DNA of 47,289 bases. It comes from Verrucomicrobiia bacterium (GTDB taxonomy: Bacteria > Verrucomicrobiota > Verrucomicrobiia > JABWAM01). Made by a program: the position numbers and the translations under genes. The DNA is taken from assembly GCA_020849895.1 (NCBI GenBank), contig JADZFN010000061.1, forward strand, positions 1-47,289, given 5' to 3'. Below the pieces are notes generated by a model that saw only the letters and a program-made list of their open reading frames with translations, was not told where the DNA came from and ran no database searches. Below, piece by piece: positions 17,501-27,238 of the stretch (positions within the stretch are counted from its first letter, which is position 1; each line of letters opens with the position of its first letter).

Positions 17501-19256
17501 CTTCGGCGTCACCGCCGAATACCTCGTCCACGCCGATGAACTTCAGATCAAGATGGCTCAGGGCGCCAAGCCGGGCGAGGGCGGACAGCTCCCCGGCCAC
17601 AAGGTGGATCCTTACATCGCCAAGGTCCGCCACTCCACGCCGGGCGTCGCCCTGATCTCTCCCCCGCCCCACCACGACATCTACTCGATCGAGGACCTCG
17701 CCCAGCTCATCCACGACCTCAAAAACATCAACTCCGCCGCGCGCATCTCAGTGAAACTCGTGTCCGAGGTCGGCGTCGGCACCGTCGCCGCGGGGGTCGC
17801 CAAGGCCAAGGCCGACCACATCCTCATCAGCGGCGACAGCGGCGGCACCGGCGCCTCGCCGCTCACCTCGATCAAGTACGCGGGGCTTCCGTGGGAGCTC
17901 GGCCTTGCCGAGACGCAACAGACCCTCGTCCTCAACCGCCTCCGCGGGCGCGTCGTCCTTCAGACCGACGGCCAGATCAAGACGGGCCGCGACGTCGCGA
18001 TCGCCGCGCTGCTCGGCGCGGAGGAGATCGGATTCGCGACCGGCGCGCTCATCGCCATCGGCTGCGTGATGATGCGCGTCTGCCACCTCAACACCTGTCC
18101 CGTCGGGATCGCCACGCAGGATCCCGAGCTCCGCGCGAAGTTCGCCGGCGCCCCCGAGCACGTGGTCCGCTTCATGTTCTTCGTCGCCGAGGAGGTGCGC
18201 GAGATCATGGCGCGGCTCGGATTCCGAAAATTCGAGGAGATGGTCGGCCGCTCCGACCTGCTTAAAGTCGCCGACCTCTCGGACCATTGGAAGGCCCGCC
18301 ACCTCGATCTCTCGCCCATCCTCCACCGTCCGACGGTCCCCGAAGGCACGCCCCTCCGCTGCGTGGAGGCGCAGGACCACGCCCTCGAATACGCCCTCGA
18401 CCATGAGCTCGGCGAGCTCGCCGCACCCGCTCTCGCGCGCGGCGAAAAGATCCGCGGGGAGCTGCCGATCCGAAACGTCAACCGCGCCGTCGGCGCGATG
18501 CTCTCGGGCGCCGTCGCCCGACGCTACGGCGATGCCGGGCTGCCCGACGACACCCTCCATTTCCGATTCACGGGTTCCGCGGGGCAAAGCTTCGGCGCCT
18601 TTCTCGCGCGCGGAATCACGCTCGAACTGGAAGGCGACGCGAACGATTACCTCGGCAAGGGGCTCAGCGGCGGACGCCTCATCGCCTACCCGCCTCGAGA
18701 ATCGCGGTTTCGCCCCGAGGAGAACATCCTCGCCGGCAACGTGATCGCCTACGGGGCGACTTCGGGCGAAATCTTCCTCCGCGGAGTCGTCGGCGAACGC
18801 TTCTGCGTCCGCAACAGCGGCGCGAACGCCGTCGTCGAAGGCGTCGGCGACCACGGATGCGAATACATGACCGGCGGACGCGTCGCCGTGCTCGGCTCCA
18901 CGGGCCGCAACTTCGCCGCGGGAATGAGCGGCGGCATCGCCTACGTCTATGACCCGCACGGAATTTTCCCGCTCCGCTGCAACCGGGGGATGGTGGCGCT
19001 CGAAAAACCCGATCAACCGGAAGACGCGGCCATGCTCCGCGCGCTTCTCGAAAAGCATGCGGCCTTCACCGGCAGCACGCGCGCGAAGGAACTCCTCGCC
19101 CGCTGGGACGAGGCGCTCCCGAAATTCGTCAAGGTGATGCCGAACGAATACCGCCGCGTCCTCGAGCATCACGCCGAGATCGAGGCCCGGGCCGAGGCGC
19201 TTTCCCACCGCGCGGCCGCGCCGCATGCGGGGGCGCCCGCGACGGCGAAAAAGTAG
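14592..19256 (+). CDS. gltB: Glutamate synthase, large (alpha) subunit
   Basis: 1554 residues from ATG 14592. The catalytic cysteine of the Ntn glutamine amidotransferase domain is Cys47 ([11 protein letters not shown]), exposed after removal of a propeptide, so the start can vary without altering the mature enzyme; TTG 14637 is an alternative. Next come the central domain, the FMN-binding synthase domain ([38 protein letters not shown]) and the 3Fe-4S cysteines Cys1158, Cys1164 and Cys1169 in [12 protein letters not shown]. The C-terminal beta-helix (gxGxG repeats such as GKGLSGGRL and [19 protein letters not shown]) closes the protein. It makes glutamate from glutamine and 2-oxoglutarate with GltD. 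The gltD gene is 1.5 kb downstream, separated by an unrelated secreted protein gene. Confidence 0.97.
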   Translation: MPSAHDPLAPFPNPPLNASTVRPLHLSPAGGPPAQGLYDPRFERDACGVGFVCDIQGRPSTRVLLLALEMLENMKHRGACGCEPDSGDGAGIMVNLPDRFMRTECDKLGFRLPPAGQYAIGMVFLPADVAARYACEKLFEKVVRDYGMVPLGWRDVPVRNRCLGHTPRLCEPKIRQVFIGMGEHFFNRHDFERRLYLVRQLAENSIEFGDLGKAAADDFYICILSTNRLVYKGMLTATQLREYYPDLADPDFETSMAIIHSRFSTNTFPSWRLAHPYRYLAHNGEINTLRGNRNWMRARYASLTSEDFGAELPKMVPILTETGSDSATLDNALQFLVVNGRSLAHSALMLIPEAWQGNDLMDPDLRAFYEYHACLMEPWDGPASIVFTDGRRIGAVLDRNGLRPSRWCVTEDGLVVMASEVGTIPLPADRILRKWRLQPGRIFMVDTEEGRIVEDSEIKDALLDRRPWRRWIEKNMTSLEDLPPAPATPVPAAASLLELQHAFGWTDEDLRLVVAPMALHGEEAIGSMGADTPLACLSDRPQLLFNYFKQLFAQVTNPPLDAIREDLVTSLVTWLGREGNLLSETPAHCRLLRLKQPILSNAELAKIRTLDEGTFRARTLPMLFHEAEGEAGLERAVEALCRQAADAVREGITLLILSDRGVTRGMAPIPSLLACAAVHHHLIREGTRTQAGLVLETGEAREAHHFCLLIGYGAGAVNPWLAFESLAALHREGRLPPEMTAEQAVKNFLKAANKAILKVASKMGISTVQSYRGAQIFEAVGLAKDLVDRWFTGTVSRLNGVGLGVLARETLLRHRRAFPPIPVDAGTLDAGGFYKWNRDGEHHMWNPESVALVRHAVRVDSYAAFKQHTKLADDESRRRCTIRGLLEFQPSVSIPIEEVEPAKEIVKRFATGAMSFGSISKEAHETLAIAMNRLGGKSNTGEGGEDPERFAPDANGDLRRSAIKQVASARFGVTAEYLVHADELQIKMAQGAKPGEGGQLPGHKVDPYIAKVRHSTPGVALISPPPHHDIYSIEDLAQLIHDLKNINSAARISVKLVSEVGVGTVAAGVAKAKADHILISGDSGGTGASPLTSIKYAGLPWELGLAETQQTLVLNRLRGRVVLQTDGQIKTGRDVAIAALLGAEEIGFATGALIAIGCVMMRVCHLNTCPVGIATQDPELRAKFAGAPEHVVRFMFFVAEEVREIMARLGFRKFEEMVGRSDLLKVADLSDHWKARHLDLSPILHRPTVPEGTPLRCVEAQDHALEYALDHELGELAAPALARGEKIRGELPIRNVNRAVGAMLSGAVARRYGDAGLPDDTLHFRFTGSAGQSFGAFLARGITLELEGDANDYLGKGLSGGRLIAYPPRESRFRPEENILAGNVIAYGATSGEIFLRGVVGERFCVRNSGANAVVEGVGDHGCEYMTGGRVAVLGSTGRNFAAGMSGGIAYVYDPHGIFPLRCNRGMVALEKPDQPEDAAMLRALLEKHAAFTGSTRAKELLARWDEALPKFVKVMPNEYRRVLEHHAEIEARAEALSHRAAAPHAGAPATAKK

Positions 19257-19420
19257 AGCCACGGACGAAAGCCACGAACATGAACTTCGACGATCCTCCC
19301 TCTCTGCGGCCTTCCGCTTCCCGCTTCTCATCCTGGGAGGCTGCTCTCCGCAGCGGCCGCGGGGTCCAGGACCAAGGACGACCGGCCCGCATCTTCCCTC
19401 GATATTTCTGTTCTCCACCC

Positions 19421-19450
19421 TTTCGAAAAAATCTTTAATTTTGCTGTTAT
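19421..19450 (+). promoter_or_regulatory. AT-rich candidate promoter of the DUF11-type protein gene
   Basis: A strongly AT-rich patch in otherwise GC-rich sequence. TTTCGA (19421-19426) and TGTTAT (19445-19450) are 18 bp apart. TTTCGAAAA occurs at 19421-19429 and again at 19450-19458. GGAG follows at about 19465. The preceding 150 bases (19257-19410) hold no gene; they begin with a degenerate gccacgga/gccacgaa motif. Confidence 0.3.
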
Positions 19451-19479
19451 TTCGAAAACGTTTTGGAGATGACTCCCTC

Positions 19480-20652
19480 ATGAAATTCACCTCCCTCCTC
19501 GCACTCGGCCTTGTGTTCGGCTCGACCTTCCTAGCGAGCGCGCCCGTCAAGGCGGCCCAGCACCGTGCCACCCGGTTGGGCAATCCCGCCACGCGCTTCG
19601 CGCCGCCTCTTGTGACCGCCGAGGACCTTCGCGAGCGTTTTCGCGATCCGCAGTTGCAGCCGGACATCGCCTCGGTGCTGCAACAGTGGGAGTGGACGGG
19701 AAATCTGGACGATCTTTATCAGGCCGCGGAGAGTCAGGAGATCACCGAAATCCGGGTTCCGGTCGGCACCACGCTGCCGTTCATGTCCTCGCGAGAACGC
19801 GGGGCGCCCATCTGCCTGCGCGATGTGCTCTGGGCCGGCGCCGAGCCTTTTCCGGCTTTCGTGTTCCACTTCACCTCGAAGGGCCGCCGCTATCGCTGCA
19901 TCACGCCCAAAGCCTGCAGCAACTTCTATCTCGAGGACCTCGGCGCCGATGTCCGCCGCGGTCTGACGCTGAAGTGTCAAACTCTCGACAAGGCCTTGAT
20001 CGGCCAAAAGGTGAAGGCGTGCTTCCACCTCGGCAACACGGGCAACGTCGCCGAATCGCAGGTCAACGTCGAATTGCCGATCCCCGAAGGGATGCAGGTC
20101 GTCGAGGCCACGATGAACGGCCGCGTCGACAAGGACCGTGTGCGCTGGGAAATCCCAAGCCTGGCGCCCAACGACGCCGCGCAAGTCTGCGTGGTCTTCA
20201 CCGCGCTCGGGCCGGGCCCGATCTCGCTGCGGCCGATCGCCCGCAGCGACGACGTGTCTGAGGTCAGGTGTTTCTGCGAAACGAAGTTCGAGGGGATCCC
20301 GGCCATTCTGATCGAAACCCAGGATGATCCCGATCCGATCCAACTGGGAGAAACCACGACCTACACCCTTCGCGTGACCAATCAGGGCACGGCCGAAGGC
20401 ACTCAAATCCGGCTTCAGTGCCAATTGCCGGAAGAACAGGAGTTCGTCTCCGCCTCGGGCTCGACCGCAGTCCAGGCGAATGCCGGCCTCGTCGTCATGG
20501 AGGTCCTCCCCTCGCTGGCGCCCAAAGCCGTCGCCTCATGGCAGGTGGTGGTGAAGGCCTTGAAGGCGGGCGACGTTCGCTTCAAAATCGAGTTGAGCAG
20601 CGACCAATTCGAGAAGCCCATCTCGCGCGAAGAGTCCACCCACCAATATTGA
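19480..20652 (+). CDS. Secreted DUF11/CARDB-like repeat protein
   Basis: 390 residues from ATG 19480, with ttggaga upstream. A signal peptide spans about residues 1-26 (hydrophobic LLALGLVFGSTFLASAPVKA). The mature part has two immunoglobulin-like repeats of the DUF11 type found in OmcB-like outer-membrane proteins: one around GQKVKACFHLGNTGNVAESQ and one around LGETTTYTLRVTNQGTAEGT, each ending in the typical SLAPxxxASW or SLAPNDAAQV strand. Several cysteines (for example RRYRCITPKACSNF) could form disulfides. A role at the outer membrane or periplasm is likely, the specific one unknown. It sits between gltB and gltD with its own AT-rich upstream region, so the glutamate synthase pair is not a simple two-gene operon. 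Confidence 0.75.
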   Translation: MKFTSLLALGLVFGSTFLASAPVKAAQHRATRLGNPATRFAPPLVTAEDLRERFRDPQLQPDIASVLQQWEWTGNLDDLYQAAESQEITEIRVPVGTTLPFMSSRERGAPICLRDVLWAGAEPFPAFVFHFTSKGRRYRCITPKACSNFYLEDLGADVRRGLTLKCQTLDKALIGQKVKACFHLGNTGNVAESQVNVELPIPEGMQVVEATMNGRVDKDRVRWEIPSLAPNDAAQVCVVFTALGPGPISLRPIARSDDVSEVRCFCETKFEGIPAILIETQDDPDPIQLGETTTYTLRVTNQGTAEGTQIRLQCQLPEEQEFVSASGSTAVQANAGLVVMEVLPSLAPKAVASWQVVVKALKAGDVRFKIELSSDQFEKPISREESTHQY

Positions 20653-20774
20653 GCGGATGGACGGAAAAGAGATCCTCACGCATGGCGCCTTCCTAGATCT
20701 TCGAGCGCAGCAGGCGGCAATCGCCTCTCGCGCCTTGCCCCTCTCTCTTTTCGTCCTTCCTGCTTCCTCCTGAC

Positions 20775-22205
20775 ATGGGCTCTCCCACCGGCTTCAAAGA
20801 AATTCCGCGCGAACTCGCACCCGACCGCCCCGTCTCCGAGCGCCTGCGCGACTGGCGGGAGATCTCCGGCCTCCTTCCCGACGACAGGCTCCGTGCGCAG
20901 GGTGCGCGCTGCATGGATTGCGGCATCCCCTTCTGCCACTCGGCTTGCCCCGTCGGAAACCTCATCCCCCAGTGGAACGACCTCGTGAATCGCGGCCGAT
21001 GGCGCGACGCGCTCACGATGCTGCTCAAGACGAATAACTTTCCCGAATTCACCGGACGCGTCTGCCCCGCGCCCTGCGAGGAGGCGTGCGTCTTGAACCT
21101 CGAACGCCGCCCGGTGACCATCAAGCAGATCGAGCGCGCGATCATCGAACACGCCTTCGCTCAAGGATGGATCGTCCCGCAGCCTCCACTCTTGCGCACC
21201 GGAAAGAAAGTCGCGGTCGTCGGTTCCGGCCCCGCCGGACTCGCCGCCGCCGCCCAGCTCAACAAGGCGGGTCACCTCGTCACCGTCTTCGAACGCGCCG
21301 ATCGCGTCGGCGGCCTGCTCACCTACGGCATTCCCAGTTTCAAACTCGAAAAATCCGTCGTCGCGCGCCGCGTGAATCTCATGGAGCAGGAGGGGATCGT
21401 TTTCCGGGTGAACGCCCACGTCGGCAAGGACCTGCCCGCCGGAGGGCTTCTTGGAGAGTTCGACGCCCTCTGTCTTGCCGGGGGGGCCGCGCTCCCTCGC
21501 GATCTCCCCGTGCCGGGGCGCGACCTCCGGGGCATCCACTTCGCGATGGAGTTTCTGCCGAGGCAGAATCGCCTCAATTTCGGCGAAGCCGAATCCGAGG
21601 GTTTCCTTTCAGCCCAAGGGAAGCACGTGGTCGTCATCGGCGGAGGCGACACCGGTTCCGACTGCGTGGGCACCGCGCACCGCCAGGGGGCGAAGTCGGT
21701 CACACAGTTCGAGCTGCTCCCCCGCCCGCCCGAGGAACGGACGCCTGATATGCCGTGGCCGCGCTGGCCGATGATCCTGCGCGTCTCGACCTCCCATGAG
21801 GAAGGCGGCCGCCGCGATTGGAGCGTGAGCACGAAGGCCTTTTCCGGAGAAAAGGGCCTTGTGAAGTCGCTCCACGCGACCCGCCTCGAATGGACGAAGG
21901 GGATCGACGGCCGCCCCGGAATGAAGGAGGTCCCCGGCAGCGAGTTCGAGGCGCCATGCGACCTCTGCCTCCTCGCGATGGGCTTTCTCGGCCCCGAGAA
22001 GGGCGGAATGCTCGATCAACTCGGTGTGAAGCTCAACGCCCAAGGCAACGTCGCAACCGACGCAAATTTCATGACATCCCTCCCCGGCGTCTTCGCCGCG
22101 GGCGACATGCGCCGCGGCCAGTCGCTCGTCGTCTGGGCGATCCAGGAGGGCCGTCAGGCCGCCCGCGCCGTGGACGCCTTCCTCATGGGCCGTTCGGACC
22201 TCTGA
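20775..22205 (+). CDS. gltD: Glutamate synthase, small (beta) subunit
   Basis: 476 residues from ATG 20775, standard length. The N-terminal cysteines Cys46, Cys49, Cys54 and Cys58 ([17 protein letters not shown]) and Cys97, Cys101 and Cys105 (CPAPCEEAC) hold the 4Fe-4S clusters. FAD binding is through [15 protein letters not shown] (about 148-162) and NADPH binding through [14 protein letters not shown] (about residue 290). The end [21 protein letters not shown] is the conserved FAD-contact motif. It passes electrons from NADPH to GltB. No Shine-Dalgarno sequence precedes the start. The gap to the DUF11-type gene is 122 bp. Confidence 0.97.
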   Translation: MGSPTGFKEIPRELAPDRPVSERLRDWREISGLLPDDRLRAQGARCMDCGIPFCHSACPVGNLIPQWNDLVNRGRWRDALTMLLKTNNFPEFTGRVCPAPCEEACVLNLERRPVTIKQIERAIIEHAFAQGWIVPQPPLLRTGKKVAVVGSGPAGLAAAAQLNKAGHLVTVFERADRVGGLLTYGIPSFKLEKSVVARRVNLMEQEGIVFRVNAHVGKDLPAGGLLGEFDALCLAGGAALPRDLPVPGRDLRGIHFAMEFLPRQNRLNFGEAESEGFLSAQGKHVVVIGGGDTGSDCVGTAHRQGAKSVTQFELLPRPPEERTPDMPWPRWPMILRVSTSHEEGGRRDWSVSTKAFSGEKGLVKSLHATRLEWTKGIDGRPGMKEVPGSEFEAPCDLCLLAMGFLGPEKGGMLDQLGVKLNAQGNVATDANFMTSLPGVFAAGDMRRGQSLVVWAIQEGRQAARAVDAFLMGRSDL

Positions 22206-22247
22206 TCCTCGACGCGCCCATGGTGGGGCGGGAAGCAAGGGCCCGCA

Positions 22248-22276
22248 TTGCCGCGGCGTCTCCTGCCTGCTACCGT
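22248..22276 (+). promoter_or_regulatory. Candidate promoter of asnB
   Basis: TTGCCG (22248-22253), 17 bp, TACCGT (22271-22276). Predicted transcription start is about 6 nt upstream of ATG 22289, and there is no Shine-Dalgarno sequence, so a very short leader is expected. Confidence 0.4.
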
Positions 22277-22288
22277 CCGCTCCCAGCC

Positions 22289-24253
22289 ATGTGCGGCATC
22301 GTTGGCATCTGGCGGATGCCGTCCGCCACGGGCGGCACGCCCCTTGACCCGCGCCTCCTCGACCGGATGCGCGACGCGATGCTCCATCGCGGTCCGGACG
22401 CAGGCGGATCCTGGATTTCGCCGGAAGGCGCGGTCGGGTTGGCGCACCGCCGCCTCAGCATCGTGGACCTCTCCGAAGCCGCGGGGCAGCCGATGGCGAA
22501 CGAAGACGGCTCTGTCCGGATCACGTACAATGGGGAGATCTACAATCACGCGACGCTTCGCCTCGATCTCGAACGGCTCGGGCACCGCTACCGCTCCCGA
22601 TCCGACACCGAGACGATCCTTCACGCGTATGAGGAATGGGGGCCCGCGTGCCTCGCCCGCCTCCACGGCATGTTCGCTTTCGCGGTCTGGGATGCCCCGC
22701 GCCGCCGCCTCTGGCTCGCGCGGGACCGGATGGGAAAAAAACCCCTCTACTTCGCGAAGCTCGGACGCGACTTCGTTTTCGCCTCCGAAATCAAGGCCCT
22801 CCTTCTCCATCCGGAGGCGCGCAAGACGGTTTGCGAGGAGGCACTCTGGCATCAGACGAGTTTCGCCGCCGCGCCCGCGCCGCTCACCCTTTTCGAGGGG
22901 GTCTTCAAGCTCCCTCCATCCTGCCACCTGACGATCGAGGAAAACGGCGTGTGGAGCTTCGTCGAGTACTGGCGCCCCTGGCAGCCGACCGATCATCCCG
23001 CAAAAGACATGGAGGATTACGCCGCGGACGTGCGCCGCGTGCTGAAAACGTCCGTCGAACGCCGCCTGATGTCGGACGTGCCTTTCGGTGTCTTCCTGAG
23101 CGGCGGCGTGGACTCGAGCGCGAACGTCGCGCTGATGAGCCGCGCGAGGGAGCGCCCCGTGGACACCTTTTCGGTGGGCTTCGAGGACCGCGCGCAGGCG
23201 CCTCATGACGAAATCCATCATGCGCGCCGCGTCGCCGCTCTGTTCAAAACGAACCACCACGAGGTCCTCGTCAACGACCGGAGCTTCCTCGATTTCGCCG
23301 ACGAACTGCCGTGGCATCAGGACGAACCGCTCGCCGATCCGGTCTGTTTCCCCCTGCACGCCGTGGCGAAACTCGCTCGCCAAAACGGCACGATCGTCGT
23401 TCAAGTCGGCGAAGGCAGCGACGAAATCTTCGCCGGCTACGATATCTATCAGAACTACCTCCGCCGCGCGCGAACCTATTGGCGCCATTTCCAGGCCGCG
23501 CCGCGCTGGATGCAGAAATCCGCCGCGCACCTCGCCCGCTCGCTGCTCGGCGCGAGGACGGCCACGCACGTCAGCCGCGCCGCCGGCGGCGAGCCGGTCT
23601 TTCTTAGCGCGGCACTCGGGTTTTACGACGGCGAGAAGCACGGGCTTCGCGCGTGGCCCCATCTTCCGCCAAGCTCCAACCTCAGCGCCGCCGCGTATGA
23701 GGGCGAGAATCCCGCGTTCGCCATGCTCCGCCGAAACTTTCCCGAGGCGCGCGTCGAATCGCTGCCCCGCCTCGAGGACGGGCCTCACCCGGAATTCCTC
23801 AAGAAGATGATCCACTGGGAATGCCGCCAACGCCTCGGCGAGCTGCTCCTCATGCGTCTCGACAAGATGACGATGGCGGCGAGCGTCGAAGGGCGCGCGC
23901 CTTTCCTCGACACCGAGCTTGTCGAACTGGCGATGCGCATCCCTTCCGCGCTGAAAATCGCCGGCGGGATCGGCAAAGCGGTGCTCAAGAAGGCCGTAGA
24001 ACCTCTCCTCCCGCACGACCTCGTCTATCGGAGGAAGGTCGGCTTCTGCGGCGGAAGCGGAAACATGCTCACGCCGCGCATCCTCGACTTCGCCGAAGAA
24101 CGCATCCGCGCGGACCTCCTTCCCCGCGGATGGCGCCGCCGCGCCCTCGAACGGCTCTTCGCCGACCACCGATCCCATCGCGGCGAGTTCAGTTTCCAGA
24201 TCTGGACGCTGATGAACCTCGCCCTCTGGTACCGGCGATGGACGCCGGCCTAG
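22289..24253 (+). CDS. asnB: Asparagine synthase (glutamine-hydrolysing)
   Basis: 654 residues. ATG 22289 places the nucleophile at Cys2 (MCGIVGIW), as the Ntn amidotransferase domain requires. LHRGPDAGG, RLSIVDLSE and YNGEIYNH follow in that domain. The synthetase domain has the ATP pyrophosphatase loop FLSGGVDSSANVAL near residue 270, VGEGSDEIFAGYD, and RLDKMTMAASVEGRAPFLD. It amidates aspartate, or in some relatives a sugar or peptide carboxylate. It is a few residues longer than many AsnB proteins, within family range. It follows gltD by 83 bp but seems to have its own promoter; a glycosyltransferase gene follows, so a glycan-related amidotransferase is possible. Confidence 0.92.
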   Translation: MCGIVGIWRMPSATGGTPLDPRLLDRMRDAMLHRGPDAGGSWISPEGAVGLAHRRLSIVDLSEAAGQPMANEDGSVRITYNGEIYNHATLRLDLERLGHRYRSRSDTETILHAYEEWGPACLARLHGMFAFAVWDAPRRRLWLARDRMGKKPLYFAKLGRDFVFASEIKALLLHPEARKTVCEEALWHQTSFAAAPAPLTLFEGVFKLPPSCHLTIEENGVWSFVEYWRPWQPTDHPAKDMEDYAADVRRVLKTSVERRLMSDVPFGVFLSGGVDSSANVALMSRARERPVDTFSVGFEDRAQAPHDEIHHARRVAALFKTNHHEVLVNDRSFLDFADELPWHQDEPLADPVCFPLHAVAKLARQNGTIVVQVGEGSDEIFAGYDIYQNYLRRARTYWRHFQAAPRWMQKSAAHLARSLLGARTATHVSRAAGGEPVFLSAALGFYDGEKHGLRAWPHLPPSSNLSAAAYEGENPAFAMLRRNFPEARVESLPRLEDGPHPEFLKKMIHWECRQRLGELLLMRLDKMTMAASVEGRAPFLDTELVELAMRIPSALKIAGGIGKAVLKKAVEPLLPHDLVYRRKVGFCGGSGNMLTPRILDFAEERIRADLLPRGWRRRALERLFADHRSHRGEFSFQIWTLMNLALWYRRWTPA

Positions 24254-24260
24254 GCGAAAA

Positions 24261-24354
24261 AGCCACGAATGAACCACGGATCGCAGCGGCATCGCGCCAG
24301 GCTCGCCCGATTCTTCAGCCTTTTTGGAGCTCGCCACTGAACCTCTGATCCGTG
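24261..24354. repeat. Imperfect palindromic intergenic element
   Basis: The left part reads gccacgaatgaaccacggat, a degenerate repetition of a CCACGAAT-like word often seen between verrucomicrobial genes. CACGGATC at 24275-24282 is the exact inverse complement of GATCCGTG at 24347-24354. The right end contains the GTG start of the glycosyltransferase gene. A related word (gccacggacgaaagccacga) follows gltB at about 19258. Confidence 0.4.
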
Positions 24355-25458
24355 AATCCGATTGATTTCAATCGTACGAGAGCGCCCTCCCTTACGGCGC
24401 GCGTCGCCCTCGACCTCGCTTATGGACGCCCGCGCTCCGCCTCTCCCGCATTCCGTCCGGAAAACGTCCGCCGCATCCTCGTCATCCGCCGCAACGGAAT
24501 CGGCGACATGATCTGCACGCTGCCGCTCCTCCGCAGCCTCGCGGAAGCGCGCCCCGACCTCGCGCTCGACGTCCTCGCGGGAGAAAAGAACGCCCTCCTC
24601 CTCGAAGGGCTTCCCTTCATCCGCAAGGTTCACGTTTATCGCCGGGGGCGCGGTCTGATGAGAAACCACTACCTCAACCTGCGCCGCGTCCTCGCCCCGA
24701 TCCGCGCCGAAAACTATGACCTCGTGATCGCCGTGAAGGCCGGGTTTTCTCCGCTCCTCGCGGTGATCGCCCGCGCCACGCGCGCCCCGTGGCGGCTCGG
24801 CTATGTCCCCAGCAAGGGCCATCCCCTCGGCTTCTGCTTCAACCTTCAGGTCGAACTCCCCGTCGAACGCGAGCATCAGATGGACAGTTGCCTGAGGTTC
24901 CTCGATCCCCTCGGAATCTCCGTCCGCTCCCGCGACCTCAGCTTCCTCCTCCCCCCCGAGGCGCGCCGATGGGCGGAGGCCGCGGAAACGAGCCACGGCC
25001 TCGCGGGACGCCCGTGGGCGCTCGTCCACGTCTCTTCCGAGCGCCACGAATCGCGTTGGACGCCCGTGGGAATGGCGTCCCTCGCCGCGGCGCTGAAATC
25101 TTCGCTCGGTTTCGAAGTCCTCCTCTGCGGCCTCCCGTCGGATGCCGCGGCAATGGCGATGACCGCGAAACTCGCCGGTGCCGCCGTCGTCGGACGGGAA
25201 ACTCCCCCGTCCATCCGCCACTTCGCCGCGCTCGCCGCGCGCGCCCGCTTCCTCGTCTGTTCCGACGGAGGACAGATGCATGTCGGCGCCGCGATGCGCA
25301 CGCCGGTCTTCGCCCTCTTCAGCACCGCCGATCCCCGGATCTGGCGCGCGAGAGAGGTGCCTTTCTCTTATATTCAACGCGGCCACTACGTCGCCGATCT
25401 CGCCCCCGCCGAAGTCGCCGCCCAAGTGGTCGCATGGGCGAAAAACCTTCCTCCCTGA
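24352..25458 (+). CDS. Glycosyltransferase family 9 (heptosyltransferase-like)
   Basis: 368 residues. GTG 24352 is the only reasonable in-frame start, and it lies inside an inverted repeat with no clear ribosome-binding site. The GT-B fold of family 9 begins at about residue 40 with RILVIRRNGIGDMICTLPLL, preceded by an unusual basic N-terminal stretch. The C-terminal half has ALVHVSSERHESRWTPVGMA in the sugar-nucleotide site, then LLCGLPSD, FLVCSDGGQMHVGAAMRTPV and FALFSTADPRIWRA. Family members transfer heptose or related sugars from ADP-sugars to lipopolysaccharide core. It supports synthesis of an outer-membrane glycolipid. It lies downstream of asnB (gap 98 bp). Confidence 0.88.
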   Translation: MNPIDFNRTRAPSLTARVALDLAYGRPRSASPAFRPENVRRILVIRRNGIGDMICTLPLLRSLAEARPDLALDVLAGEKNALLLEGLPFIRKVHVYRRGRGLMRNHYLNLRRVLAPIRAENYDLVIAVKAGFSPLLAVIARATRAPWRLGYVPSKGHPLGFCFNLQVELPVEREHQMDSCLRFLDPLGISVRSRDLSFLLPPEARRWAEAAETSHGLAGRPWALVHVSSERHESRWTPVGMASLAAALKSSLGFEVLLCGLPSDAAAMAMTAKLAGAAVVGRETPPSIRHFAALAARARFLVCSDGGQMHVGAAMRTPVFALFSTADPRIWRAREVPFSYIQRGHYVADLAPAEVAAQVVAWAKNLPP

Positions 25459-25626
25459 AGGTCACTCCGCGTCCCTTCACCGGGCAAGCAACCGTTTCCG
25501 CAGGCGTCGTCTCCTTCGCTGGACCGAGGCGGGCAAAAGGCCCAACTCCAAAGCCCATCATCCGGATGAGGTTCGGACTCGCGCTCGGATCGTGGAGAAC
25601 GGTTTCGGCGCCCCTGCACCCTTCGG

Positions 25627-27018
25627 TCAGGCGGCCTTTCGCGCCGCGAGCGCGGCGGCGGCGAGGTTTTTGCCCATCTCGAACATCGCGCCGGTGAGTT
25701 TGAGGCATTCCTCCAGACTCTGATCGAGCGCGGAGACGAAACGCTCCACCTCTTTCGGACCGATGGTGAGCGCCGGAGTGATCTTCAGGACGTTCATGTG
25801 ACGGCCGGCGACCTGCGTGAGAATGCGGTGCTTCTTGAGCAGGTTCATCACGATGAGCTGCGTGAAGAGACCGACCTCGACCTTTTCGAGGAGCATCCAC
25901 ACTCCACGCTTGAGGAGCGAACGCGGCTCCTGGAACTCGACGGCAACCATCAACCCCTTGCCGCGCACTTCCTTAATGAACTCGTGCTTCCCGGCGAGGG
26001 CGCGGAAACCGTCCATCAGCGCCCCGCCCATGCGGGCGCTGTTCTCGACGAGCTTCTCCTCGTCCAACACGTGGAGTGTCGCGAGGGCCGCCGCCATCGC
26101 CATGTTGTTGCGCCCGAAGGTGGTCGAATGAACAACGCAGCGATCGAGGCGGCTGAAGGTCTTGTCGTAGATCGCGCGACGGGTGAGGATCGCGCCGCAG
26201 GGCACAAGGCCGCCGCTGAGACTCTTGGCCATCGTGACGATGTCAGGATCGAGGCTCCAATGCTGAAAGGCGAATTCCTTGCCGGTGCGCCCGAGGCAGG
26301 TCTGGACTTCGTCGGCCACGAGGAGCGTGCCGTGTTTGCGACAGAGCTCCTGGGCGCGTGGCCAGAAGCGGTCGTCGCTCGGATAATTCACGCCTTTGCC
26401 CTGGATCGCCTCAATGAAAAAGGCGGCGTATTTTCCCGAGGCCAGCTCGCGCTCGAGCGCGTCGAAGTCGTCGAGCTCGATGGCGCCCCCTTCGAGGAGG
26501 GCGCCAAAGCCCTCGCGAAACATTCCGGTGCCATTGAGCGCGAGCGAACCGGTGGAGAGGCCGTGGAAGGCCTTTTTGCAGAAAAGCAGGGCGTCGCGAC
26601 CGGTCGCGCAGCGGGCAAACTTGATCGCGCCCTCGACCGCCTCGGTGCCGGAGTTGCAGAGGAAAACGGCGTCGAGATGAGGCGGCGCCCGCTTCACGAG
26701 GGCTTCGGCGAGCAGACCGCTGAGCAGCGAGCAATCCATCTGCACCATGTTCGGCATATTCATCGCCATGAGATCGGCAAGCGCCTTCTTCACATCAGGA
26801 TGGTTGCGGCCGATGTTCATCGCGCCATACCCTCCGAGGCCGTCGAGGTACTCCTGCCCTTCGCGATCGTAAAGCCAGGGGCCTTCGGCACGGGCATAGA
26901 CCTTGTCGAACCCGATGGTGCGCAGAACCTTCACCAGCGCCCGATTCACATAGCGATCATGGAGGTCGTAGTTTTCGCCGAGGCGCGATTGGATGAGGGA
27001 ACGAAGGTCGTAAGGCAT
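25627..27018 (-). CDS. Class III pyridoxal-phosphate aminotransferase
   Basis: 463 residues from ATG 27018. It has the fold type I class III motifs: CNSGTEAVEGAIKFAR (121-136) for the cofactor phosphate, KKAFHGLSTGSLALNG, ADEVQTCLGRTG (236 is the ring-binding aspartate) and TMAKSLSGGLVPCGA, with the Schiff-base lysine at 265. The family covers acetylornithine, ornithine, GABA and putrescine aminotransferases; the motifs do not decide which. The first 45 residues are longer than in ArgD, as in putrescine or other omega-aminotransferases. It is convergent with the glycosyltransferase (168-bp gap without gene). No Shine-Dalgarno sequence precedes the start, but a close promoter candidate does. 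Confidence 0.88.
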   Translation of the reverse strand: MPYDLRSLIQSRLGENYDLHDRYVNRALVKVLRTIGFDKVYARAEGPWLYDREGQEYLDGLGGYGAMNIGRNHPDVKKALADLMAMNMPNMVQMDCSLLSGLLAEALVKRAPPHLDAVFLCNSGTEAVEGAIKFARCATGRDALLFCKKAFHGLSTGSLALNGTGMFREGFGALLEGGAIELDDFDALERELASGKYAAFFIEAIQGKGVNYPSDDRFWPRAQELCRKHGTLLVADEVQTCLGRTGKEFAFQHWSLDPDIVTMAKSLSGGLVPCGAILTRRAIYDKTFSRLDRCVVHSTTFGRNNMAMAAALATLHVLDEEKLVENSARMGGALMDGFRALAGKHEFIKEVRGKGLMVAVEFQEPRSLLKRGVWMLLEKVEVGLFTQLIVMNLLKKHRILTQVAGRHMNVLKITPALTIGPKEVERFVSALDQSLEECLKLTGAMFEMGKNLAAAALAARKAA

Positions 27019-27027
27019 GAGAAAGGC

Positions 27028-27056
27028 ATCCTAGCATCGCCGGCAGAAGTTTCCAA
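27028..27056 (-). promoter_or_regulatory. Candidate promoter of the aminotransferase gene
   Basis: On the minus strand TTGGAA (27051-27056), 17 bp, TAGGAT (27028-27033). The -10 box ends only 9 bases before the ATG, so the transcript would start 2-3 nt ahead of the start codon. This is the clearest case of a leaderless configuration in the window. Confidence 0.45.
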
Positions 27057-27238
27057 GGATGCGGACCCGAGAATCCTGCGGGGGAGGGCAGCCGGCTTTT
27101 CGGTCGTTACCCGGAAATGTCGAAAAAGGAGGAAGCGGACGCCCCACGGAGACGCGAGTCCCCCAATCTCGTCCCGCCCCTCATCCCGGAAGAGGATCGT
27201 CCTTGGCGGTCTCGGATCGGCTCCACGACGGAGGCGGC

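Noticed and set aside
14535..17714. A 1059-codon open frame antisense to gltB
   Set aside because: Caused by GC-rich third positions of gltB. It has no family motif, its composition is low-complexity Gly/Glu/Val/Arg, and the sense strand encodes an unmistakable glutamate synthase.
25459..25626. Possible TPP-riboswitch-like sequence on the minus strand (GGGTGC, later GAACCTCATCCGGATGATG) and a 12-bp palindrome at 25558-25569
   Set aside because: The invariant CTGAGA element is missing, the 3' part does not match, and the position is between two convergent gene ends. An Rfam covariance search would settle it.
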